A stretch of 12,595 bases of DNA from Thermogutta sp. (GTDB taxonomy: Bacteria; Planctomycetota; Planctomycetia; Pirellulales; Thermoguttaceae). Below, in pieces: positions 7,419 to 12,595 of this stretch. The translations under genes and the position numbers were made by a program. The stretch spans positions 1 through 12,595 of the forward strand of contig NZ_JACIYL010000038.1 in NCBI RefSeq assembly GCF_014359955.1, in the 5' to 3' direction. The stretch's first letter is position 1, and every line of letters starts with the position of its first letter. The notes beneath the pieces were generated by a model, which saw nothing but the letters and a program-made list of their open reading frames with translations, was not told where the DNA came from and did no database searches.

Positions 7419-7898
7419 TCAGTCCGTCAAGTCGAACGTGAACTCGGTGGTGGACTCGGTGACTTCCGCCGTCAGACCCGAGGTTTCCGGTGCCCCATAT
7501 TTCGCGGGAAGCTCTTCACGATATTTGGCGGGGACCGGGGGTGCATCGGGGTCCGTGCTTCCGCCTTCCACGAGGACCGATTTCCGGATTGTGACCCGAT
7601 AGCTGCCCGGGACAGCCCCGTCGTTCTTGTCGAATGTCGTCAGCCGTGCTACGCCTTGTGCATCCGTCATTCCCGTGGCGGCATGTCCACCGGACACGGG
7701 CAGGAATTGGACGTTTGCGTCCGCTACCGGTTGTCCTTTGTATGTCACCGTGACTTTCACGGGCACGGTCTTAGGACGGCCTGGCACGGCGCGCTTGCCG
7801 CTGCCACAGCCGCTAAGGGAAAGCAATAACACGAAGACAACCCCAATGACAGCCTTTCTTGCAAAGGAAAACTTCCAGACATGGGCAGTCAGCAGCAT
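7419..7898 (-). CDS. Small lipoprotein with carboxypeptidase regulatory-like (transthyretin-like) domain
   Basis: The protein has 159 residues; AGGAG lies six bases before the ATG at 7898. It has a classic lipoprotein signal: basic residues up to 15, hydrophobic 16-27, lipobox LSGC with lipidated Cys31, then a flexible Gly/Pro-rich linker. Residues 45-105 match the beta-sandwich of carboxypeptidase regulatory-like domains: VKVTVTYKGQPVADANVQF, then a Thr-Asp-Ala-Gln-Gly turn (77-82), then PGSYRVTIRK. The C-terminal part is rich in Pro, Thr and Glu. The protein should be anchored in a membrane facing the periplasm. Proteins of this type commonly sit beside DUF1559 genes in planctomycetes, as here (DUF1559 gene 301 bases upstream on the same strand). 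Their role is unknown, with structural or surface functions suspected. Confidence 0.85.
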   Translation of the reverse strand: MLLTAHVWKFSFARKAVIGVVFVLLLSLSGCGSGKRAVPGRPKTVPVKVTVTYKGQPVADANVQFLPVSGGHAATGMTDAQGVARLTTFDKNDGAVPGSYRVTIRKSVLVEGGSTDPDAPPVPAKYREELPAKYGAPETSGLTAEVTESTTEFTFDLTD

Positions 7899-7989
7899 GG
7901 TTTTCTCCTGAAATTCGGTTTTGATGTCGGCTGAGAATGCCAGTTAATCTCGGTGCGCCGTTTCATCAACAACAATGAGAGAACACAAG

Positions 7990-8011
7990 CCGGCCTGGGG
8001 TTGCAGGCCGG
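7990..8011 (-). terminator. Candidate terminator downstream of DUF1559 gene
   Basis: CCGGCCTG (7990-7997) and CAGGCCGG (8004-8011) form a perfect 8-bp GC-rich stem with a 6-base loop. On the minus strand it is followed by the T-rich stretch CTTGTGTTCTCTC, an imperfect U tract. It lies about 190 bases past the DUF1559 stop and ahead of the lipoprotein gene. Alternatively it is a 5' structure for the small plus-strand ORF that begins just after it. Confidence 0.45.
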
Positions 8012-8026
8012 GCAAGGAGGTGCGTC

Positions 8027-8182
8027 ATGCCGCCACTCGGGCTAGCAACAGGATGGCTTTTCGCTGGCCTTTCCGCCGTTGGCTCGAGATCCCACGACAG
8101 GACGCCGGTCGTTTATCAGAATCGCCGCGACGGAGAAATCGCAGGATGCAATCCCCATCCGTCGAGATGGTATGGAGATTAA
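8027..8182 (+). CDS. Possible small protein of 51 residues, unrecognised
   Basis: ATG 8027 is preceded by a perfect AAGGAGG six bases upstream, as good as the ribosome sites of the real genes here. The frame closes with TAA at 8180-8182, wholly within the gap between two minus-strand genes. The product begins with a mildly hydrophobic stretch (MPPLGLATGWLFAGLSAVG) and continues as a polar, Arg-rich tail with one Cys (41) and two Trp (10, 48). No family is recognised, and no convincing promoter is seen upstream on the plus strand. It is antisense to the 3' untranslated part of the DUF1559 message, so chance remains likely. Confidence 0.25.
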   Translation: MPPLGLATGWLFAGLSAVGSRSHDRTPVVYQNRRDGEIAGCNPHPSRWYGD

Positions 8183-8199
8183 CTCGGGTGATGTCGCGA

Positions 8200-9258
8200 T
8201 CACAATTCCGAACTCGGCTCTGCACCGTTTTTCGTTCCCAGCGCGCCCCAAACACCGTAGGGGCTCATGCCACTGCCCGTCGGCGACGGAAAGTCGGTTC
8301 CCAGGTTGCCTGTGTCAACCGTTTCGGTGACGAATCGCACGGACCCATCAGCGAAGGCCACGTTGACACCTCCAGGATGACGGCTGCTGGGAGTGTAGAT
8401 ACCCCGTTCCCAGTGGCTGGCTGCGTTAGCGCAAGAAGCCGAATTGGGCGGGAGAATCGTGGTAAAGCCAGCAAACCATGCGGCACCGTCCGCCCACCGG
8501 AATCCGGGAGCCGTATCGGTGGTGAAGCTGCCGGTCACGTACTTCTTTTGTGCCGGATCATAAGCGGCCCGACAGGTCAGCGGGTTCGTGCCGAGCGCCA
8601 AACCCACAACGTTACCAAGGGAATTCTGGGTTTTCGGGCGAACACGCTCGGAGAGCAAGGCCGTGTTGCTGGTCCCATCGGTAATCTCGGCCATCGATGA
8701 CCAACTGAAGACGTGGAACACACCACGGTTTTGCGAACTCGTGGGCGGCGCGTTGAAGCTATCGATCGGCGAATCACCGCCGTTCATGCAATAGCTCAAT
8801 GTTCCCCGGGCGGTTCCTGTGGGTGGGACACTGGTCGGGTCGCTGGGACAATTGAGCGCCGGAATCACGGCGTTATACCAGGTTGTGCCGTTCCAGGGGG
8901 CCTGGTTGGGGATAGCATAAATCTGGTCGTAGAGGGATTGTTGCTCGATAAACGGGGTCACAGCGGCCCAACCACTCAGACGACCCCGATGCGTCGTACC
9001 GCTGCTGGAATTCTGATCTCCCGAGCCCGCCTGCCGAGCCGGAAACCGGTTGTACACATCATGATAATTCTGCATGGCCAGTGCGAGCTGCTTGAGATTG
9101 TTCACACACTGCGTGCGTCGCGCGGCCTCCCGAGCGGCCTGGACCGCCGGCAACAAAAGGGCAATCAATATTCCAATGATGGCGATCACCACAAGCAGCT
9201 CCACGAGTGTGAACGCTGAGCGCGCACACCCTTTCCCACGAGACAACCCAAGACCCAT
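8200..9258 (-). CDS. DUF1559 protein with prepilin-type N-terminus
   Basis: The protein has 352 residues. ATG 9258 is chosen over upstream codons because GGAGG lies seven bases before it and the leader is then a short basic peptide. The type IV prepilin signature [20 protein letters not shown] spans residues 15-34: cleavage is expected between Ala15 and Phe16 (Ala instead of the usual Gly at -1), with Glu20 at the conserved +5 position. The helix is followed by [19 protein letters not shown] (41-60), standard for DUF1559. The C-terminus carries the H-X9-DG signature (His294, Asp304-Gly305, in [15 protein letters not shown]). These proteins are greatly expanded in planctomycetes; they resemble pseudopilins and are thought to form surface or secretion-related structures, but their function is unsettled. 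Confidence 0.93.
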   Translation of the reverse strand: MGLGLSRGKGCARSAFTLVELLVVIAIIGILIALLLPAVQAAREAARRTQCVNNLKQLALAMQNYHDVYNRFPARQAGSGDQNSSSGTTHRGRLSGWAAVTPFIEQQSLYDQIYAIPNQAPWNGTTWYNAVIPALNCPSDPTSVPPTGTARGTLSYCMNGGDSPIDSFNAPPTSSQNRGVFHVFSWSSMAEITDGTSNTALLSERVRPKTQNSLGNVVGLALGTNPLTCRAAYDPAQKKYVTGSFTTDTAPGFRWADGAAWFAGFTTILPPNSASCANAASHWERGIYTPSSRHPGGVNVAFADGSVRFVTETVDTGNLGTDFPSPTGSGMSPYGVWGALGTKNGAEPSSEL

Positions 9259-9265
9259 AAAAAGA

Positions 9266-9270
9266 CCTCC
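9266..9270 (-). promoter_or_regulatory. Ribosome binding site that sets the DUF1559 start
   Basis: GGAGG on the minus strand is seven bases before ATG 9258-9256 and supports that start rather than the longer frame reaching 9312. Confidence 0.7.
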
Positions 9271-9449
9271 ATCCAAAGGCAGATCGAAACAGGAACGACG
9301 GATACGACGCAAACACGAAACCGAAACGTACTGCGCTGCGAAACCCCTTAGTAGCGAGCCTCCTCTCCCGGATGAAAGAACCCAATTAGGACGCGTCCAA
9401 AGAGTCGGGGGCGGGAAACTAAAGGTGGGCTTTCCAGCAATCTTCCTTC

Positions 9450-9477
9450 AGTTTAGCTGTCCTTTTTTCACTGTCAA
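9450..9477 (-). promoter_or_regulatory. Sigma70-type promoter for DUF1559 gene
   Basis: On the minus strand there is a perfect -35 hexamer TTGACA (9477-9472), a 16-base spacer with an A-run, and TAAACT (9455-9450) as a 4-of-6 -10 match. Transcription would begin near 9443, giving a leader of about 185 bases before the ATG at 9258. Confidence 0.5.
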
Positions 9478-9509
9478 GCAATGGGCTGGTGTTAGTCCAC
9501 CATAGAAGA

Positions 9510-9553
9510 AACCAGCTCCAGGTGCCCGTTTCGGCGCCTGTGTGGGACTGGTT
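9510..9553. repeat. Two-part hairpin with T-rich flanks on both strands
   Basis: The outer arms AACCAG (9510-9515) and CTGGTT (9548-9553) enclose the inner arms CAGGTGCC (9519-9526) and GGCGCCTG (9533-9540; one G-U pair), with a six-base loop. TTTTCT overlaps or follows the plus-strand side, and TTTCTTCT the minus-strand side, so it could act as a bidirectional terminator-like insulator, a leader hairpin of the plus gene, or an operator. Confidence 0.4.
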
Positions 9554-9631
9554 TTCTGCGCGCGGTCCGACTATCTTATTGGCCGGTTGCGCCGGCTGAA
9601 AAATTGAACTTTTTGAAAAGAGGAGACGTCA

Positions 9632-10555
9632 ATGGTTACCCAATTTTCGTTCCCGGTTGTCCCGAGATCTCGCCGATCGGCACTGAAAACCCTGCTGGCT
9701 GCGGGAGTCTGCAGTGCCATGCCCATGATGCGGCCGACTCGGCTTTGTGCCAGCCAGACTGCAGAAACGGCTCGTGCCCTCAAAAAACTCGGCTGGAACC
9801 TTGCCTGCCAGCTCTATACGTTCCGAAGATTTTCTTTTTATGAAGCCATAGAGAAAATCGCGGCCCTGTCAATCACGGCGGTGGAACCCTGTTTCTTTCT
9901 GCCCCTTGATGCGCACCAGCCAGGCCTTCGTACAAACGAGGACCTGCCTGCCGACAAACGCACGGAAATGAAACAAAAAATGGTACAGCTCGGTATAACA
10001 ATGCCCAATTTTTATGCGAATATTGGAGGCGATAAAGAACAAGCGCGGAAGGTCTTCTCATTTGCTAAAGAGATGGGCTGTCAGACCATCGTGGCTGAAC
10101 CACCTGCCGACTCGCTCCCCATGCTTGACGAACTTCTGGCTGAGTACGATCTCACGCTGGCTATCCATAATCACCCGCGGTCGCCAACGTCTCACTATTG
10201 GCATCCTAAGAACGTGCTGACGGCCGTGGAAAAACGAAGCCACCGAATTGGCGCGTGTGCAGACACCGGACACTGGGTTCGTTCGGGCCTGGATCCTGTC
10301 GCGTGCCTCAAGCTCCTGGAAGGGCGTCTCATCACCCTTCACCTGAAAGACGTCGCGGAATTTGGAGTGATCGATTCTCGGGACGTACCCCTGGGCACGG
10401 GAGCAGCCCACTATGATCGCGTCCTGGAGGAGCTGGCCCGGCAGAATTTCCGGGGCGTCATGACCATTGAATACGAGCACGACTCGCCGGAACTGGTCGA
10501 AGATGTGGCCAAATGTCGCGATTTCATCCTTAATTGGGCCGTTCAACACGCCTGA
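9632..10555 (+). CDS. Tat-exported xylose-isomerase-like TIM-barrel protein (sugar phosphate isomerase/epimerase family)
   Basis: The protein has 307 residues; AGGAG lies six bases before ATG 9632. The N-terminus has a twin-arginine motif, SRRSALK (13-19), then the hydrophobic LLAAGVCSAM, so the protein is predicted to be exported folded, probably with a bound metal. The remainder fits the AP-endonuclease-2/xylose isomerase-like barrel: QLYTFR (60-65) is the typical first strand, followed by candidate metal or catalytic residues Glu85 or Glu156 (VAEP), His179/His181 (AIHNH), Asp211 (CADTGHW), His237 (LHLKD) and Glu280 (TIEYEH). Family members isomerise or epimerise sugars; some relatives act on 3-keto-glycosides. 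The exact substrate is unknown. The beta-helix protein gene starts 57 bases downstream and is probably cotranscribed, suggesting that this protein processes sugar released outside the cytoplasm. Confidence 0.83.
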   Translation: MVTQFSFPVVPRSRRSALKTLLAAGVCSAMPMMRPTRLCASQTAETARALKKLGWNLACQLYTFRRFSFYEAIEKIAALSITAVEPCFFLPLDAHQPGLRTNEDLPADKRTEMKQKMVQLGITMPNFYANIGGDKEQARKVFSFAKEMGCQTIVAEPPADSLPMLDELLAEYDLTLAIHNHPRSPTSHYWHPKNVLTAVEKRSHRIGACADTGHWVRSGLDPVACLKLLEGRLITLHLKDVAEFGVIDSRDVPLGTGAAHYDRVLEELARQNFRGVMTIEYEHDSPELVEDVAKCRDFILNWAVQHA

Positions 10556-10612
10556 ACGCCTGCCAGTGGCATCGCCGGCTCTTGCAAGTCTCGCATCCAG
10601 GGGAGGAAAATT

Positions 10613-12220
10613 ATGCAGCCGCTGAAAACCGTGACGGCTTCCTGGACCCCATCAGTCCCCCAACCGCTCGTCGCGCGGTTGAGCGTCCTTTGCTTTCTCG
10701 TAGTCTTGACTCTGACCTGTCCGCCGATTGGGAAAACCGAAGAGGCCCAGCAGTTTTCCAAACTTTGGGGCAAAAACGGAGAACTCTGGTCGCCCTACAG
10801 TCGGCTCCCGGATTTCACGTGGGCAGGATACCGTTGGGGCACGGAGCCCTACAAAAGGCCCCAGCAGCGCGTGTCGGTCAAGGATTTCGGGGCCAAGGGT
10901 GACGGCCAAACCGATGACACGGCGGCCTTTCGACGCGCCCTCGAGGCCGGAAAGGGCAAGGTCATTTTCGTCCCTCCTGGAAAATACATCCTGCGGGATA
11001 TTCTTTACATCCGCAGTTCAAACACCGTGCTGCAAGGCGCAGGGCCCGACCAAACGGTCATCGTTTTCACCCGGCCGGGTACAGAGATTGATCCCCGTCC
11101 CTCCAAAACCGATAGCAATCAGGCGACCACTGGTTGGTCCTGGGCAGGGGGACTGATCTCCATCGGCGGCTCGCCAACCAAACCTGTTGACGTTACACAC
11201 GTTACGAAACCCCAAAGTCGAGGCGATACAAGCCTCACGCTGGAAAAGAATCCTTTCCGGCCGGGCGATGAAATTCTTCTGACACTCCGGGATGATCATG
11301 CCAAATCGCTCATTCATTACCTTTATCGCGGAGAGCCTGGCGATATATCGGGACTGAGGAACTGGTACGTGGAACAGGTTTTCCGCGTTGTCCGCTGCGA
11401 AGGACACACGGTGTTCCTGAATCGGCCGTTGCGTTTTGACGTCCGTGCGGAATGGAGACCAACTGTGGAGCGATTTGCTCCGCCTCTGACAGATGTGGGA
11501 GTGGAAGGGTTCACCTTTGATTTTCCTGTGCGTCAATACGCCGGACATTTCAGAGAGGTGGGCCTGAACCCCGTTGAAATCACGCACAATGCCGCCCATT
11601 GCTGGTTAAAAGATCTGGTGATCCGCAACGCCGACAACGGGCCGTTCGTCTCGGGCTATTTCTGCACAGTGGAGAAGATTCGATTGGAGGCTGATCCAGA
11701 ACGGACATCCCGTTTGGGCAATTACACCGGCCATCATGGTATCACTTTCGGCCGAGCCTTGGACTGTCTCTGCCGGGATTTTGAGATCTCGACCCGATTC
11801 ATTCACGACCTCACTGTGCAGAGTTCCATCGGATGCGTGTTTTGCTCCGGACGTGGAATTGACCTGTGTTTCGATCACCACCGCTGGGTGCCTTACGAAA
11901 ATCTTTTCACTGATATTGATGCGGGTCTGGGAAGGCGATTGTTCGCTTCGAGTGGTGGGGACATGCGGGGCAACCACACGGCCGGGGGTGAGACCTTCTG
12001 GTGTATTCGCACCCAAAAGCCGGTCCGCTGGCCCACGAGTTTGGGAATCGATGCGATCAATCTTGTGGGACTGAATGTGGCGGACGCCGATCAGGCCGTC
12101 CCGGTTCTGCCCTCTCCCACCGACCTGACAGGTCGATGGTGCGAACCGATCCCACCGCAGAAACTCTTTCCGCCGAATTTATACGAGGCCATGCGTGCCC
12201 GAGGGCGGACTAACAACTGA
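10613..12220 (+). CDS. Exported pectate-lyase-like right-handed beta-helix protein
   Basis: The protein has 535 residues; GGGAGG is six bases before ATG 10613. A long signal peptide has a hydrophobic core at about 23-36 (LSVLCFLVVLTLTC), with cleavage likely between 36 and 43. The entry motif of the pectate lyase superfamily (Pfam Pectate_lyase_3 type) is clear: VKDFGAKGDGQTDDTAAFRR (89-108), then VIFVPPGKY and a parallel beta-helix of repeating short strands up to about 465. A conserved-looking active-side stretch is GIDLCFDHHRWVPYENLFTD (415-434), then GNHTAGGETFWCI (453-465). The C-terminal half is rich in Cys (330, 351, 385, 387, 408, 411, 419, 464, 510), suggesting disulfides in an exported enzyme. 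It could be a polysaccharide lyase or a GH28-like hydrolase; the substrate (pectin, alginate or other uronic polymer) cannot be read. It likely forms an operon with the preceding TIM-barrel gene. Confidence 0.82.
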   Translation: MQPLKTVTASWTPSVPQPLVARLSVLCFLVVLTLTCPPIGKTEEAQQFSKLWGKNGELWSPYSRLPDFTWAGYRWGTEPYKRPQQRVSVKDFGAKGDGQTDDTAAFRRALEAGKGKVIFVPPGKYILRDILYIRSSNTVLQGAGPDQTVIVFTRPGTEIDPRPSKTDSNQATTGWSWAGGLISIGGSPTKPVDVTHVTKPQSRGDTSLTLEKNPFRPGDEILLTLRDDHAKSLIHYLYRGEPGDISGLRNWYVEQVFRVVRCEGHTVFLNRPLRFDVRAEWRPTVERFAPPLTDVGVEGFTFDFPVRQYAGHFREVGLNPVEITHNAAHCWLKDLVIRNADNGPFVSGYFCTVEKIRLEADPERTSRLGNYTGHHGITFGRALDCLCRDFEISTRFIHDLTVQSSIGCVFCSGRGIDLCFDHHRWVPYENLFTDIDAGLGRRLFASSGGDMRGNHTAGGETFWCIRTQKPVRWPTSLGIDAINLVGLNVADADQAVPVLPSPTDLTGRWCEPIPPQKLFPPNLYEAMRARGRTNN

Positions 12221-12595
12221 CAAACAGAATGCCAAAAGCATGACATGAAACGAGCACGCACCGCCCACGGGGTATGCGGGCCGCGTTGCTATACCAAGGT
12301 TTTTCTTTGAAAGAAAAAAATTCCCCGCAGCAATAACCTGCCCATATCGAGCATGTCGGTTTCCGAAGCCCCCCAAGTAGGTTATTGTTTCTTGGTCCGG
12401 CGAGAGTATATTGCAAGCGGTGGCTATGACACACGCCAGGGGCTAATAAGAATTTCGCTACTTCCATCGAGTAAATAGATGCCACCAATTGATTGTAGAA
12501 TTTATTGCGTCCCCGGAGCGGCAGGTCCGTTTCTCAGCAGAAGATTCAAGCCAATGTTTCGCAACCATAGTTTTAGTGCGGGCATTTTAGTCGGT
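12221..12595. other. Region downstream of beta-helix gene without a supported gene
   Basis: These 375 bases reach the right edge. The first half contains nested inverted repeats (12280-12401). After that, a plus-strand frame opens at ATG 12479 and stays open 39 codons to the edge, with a further ATG at 12554, but neither has a proper ribosome site and the residues are not recognised. Minus-strand frames in this part also lack starts with ribosome sites. Confidence 0.5.
12280..12401. repeat. Nested inverted repeats, candidate structured RNA or terminator region
   Basis: The core is a perfect 9-bp pair, CAATAACCT (12331-12339) with AGGTTATTG (12379-12387). It encloses a small CGG-TTT-CCG hairpin (12357-12365) and is enclosed by ACCAAG (12293-12298) with CTTGGT (12391-12396), and then GCCG (12280-12283) with CGGC (12398-12401). 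Between the two left arms lies an A/T symmetric element, TTTTTCTTT-G-AAAGAAAAA (12300-12318). All pairings are compatible in one branched fold. It begins about 60 bases after the beta-helix stop codon. Confidence 0.35.

Larger units (their letters stand above)
7899..8199. other. Gap between DUF1559 gene and lipoprotein gene
   Basis: This is 301 bases between two minus-strand genes. It contains a strong hairpin at 7990-8011 and, on the plus strand, a 51-codon ORF with an excellent ribosome site (8027-8182). Only weak promoter-like matches for the lipoprotein gene are visible (TTGATG near 7960 on the minus strand with a poor -10). Confidence 0.6.
9259..9631. other. Divergent control region between DUF1559 gene and TIM-barrel gene
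   Basis: These 373 bases hold a good minus-strand promoter (9450-9477), a long predicted DUF1559 leader (about 185 bases), a two-part hairpin at 9510-9553 and a smaller hairpin GCCGG-TTGCG-CCGGC at 9582-9596 just ahead of the plus-strand gene. The best plus-strand -10-like sequence is TATCTT at 9572-9577, without a good -35. No gene is visible. Confidence 0.6.

Noticed and set aside
7975..8700. Plus-strand frame of 241 codons over the DUF1559 3' end.
   Set aside because: The product is Arg-rich without motifs, starts without a ribosome site, and overlaps a solid DUF1559 gene. The shorter frame at 8027 uses a different phase and is treated separately.
12479..12595. Plus-strand frame open to the right edge, possible start of another gene.
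   Set aside because: There is no ribosome site at 12479 or 12554 in a window where real genes have strong ones, and the 39 residues match nothing I recognise. The gene start could still lie beyond the edge.
1..12595. CRISPR arrays, tRNA or rRNA genes, insertion sequences and toxin-antitoxin pairs.
   Set aside because: I looked for regularly spaced repeats, tRNA-like cloverleaf sequence, transposase motifs and terminal inverted repeats and saw none.

Overview
The window looks like chromosomal DNA of a planctomycete. The main evidence is a DUF1559 protein with a prepilin-type N-terminus and a C-terminal H-X9-DG signature at 8200-9258, followed on the same strand by a small lipoprotein with a transthyretin-like fold at 7419-7898. 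Both are hallmark planctomycete families. A TrpB2-type tryptophan synthase beta chain, several exported carbohydrate-active proteins and a moderately high GC content fit a polysaccharide-degrading, possibly thermophilic member of the Pirellulales/Thermogutta-like group. That placement is an inference; no rRNA or marker gene is present. Nearly every gene has a clear purine-rich Shine-Dalgarno site (GGAGG-like), which decides several starts.

Layout. 1-285 (-) is the N-terminal part of a methyl-accepting chemotaxis receptor cut by the left edge. 286-807 is mostly non-coding, with one doubtful small ORF and a terminator-like hairpin. 808-4113 (-) is a large exported GH2-type glycoside hydrolase with a C-terminal discoidin (F5/8) domain. 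4114-4713 is a 600-base divergent control region rich in palindromes upstream of the GH2 gene and with a direct repeat upstream of the next gene. 4714-6069 (+) is trpB2, followed 84 bases later by an exported alpha/beta-hydrolase of the dienelactone hydrolase/acetyl xylan esterase type (6154-7362). 7419-7898 (-) is the lipoprotein and 8200-9258 (-) the DUF1559 protein; a hairpin and a possible 51-codon ORF on the other strand lie between them. 9259-9631 is a second divergent control region with a good sigma70-type promoter for DUF1559 and hairpins. 9632-10555 (+) is a Tat-exported xylose-isomerase-like TIM-barrel protein, and 57 bases on, 10613-12220 (+) is an exported pectate-lyase-like right-handed beta-helix protein. 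12221-12595 has no convincing gene but holds nested inverted repeats.

Functionally, the GH2 enzyme, the esterase, the TIM-barrel protein and the beta-helix protein all carry export signals and together suggest breakdown of complex plant or algal polysaccharide outside the cytoplasm (inference). The isomerase and beta-helix genes form a likely two-gene operon. No clearly novel multi-gene system is visible. The best leads are the modular GH2 enzyme, the Tat-isomerase/beta-helix pair, the palindrome cluster before the GH2 gene, the structured region after the beta-helix gene, and the overlooked small ORF at 8027-8182.
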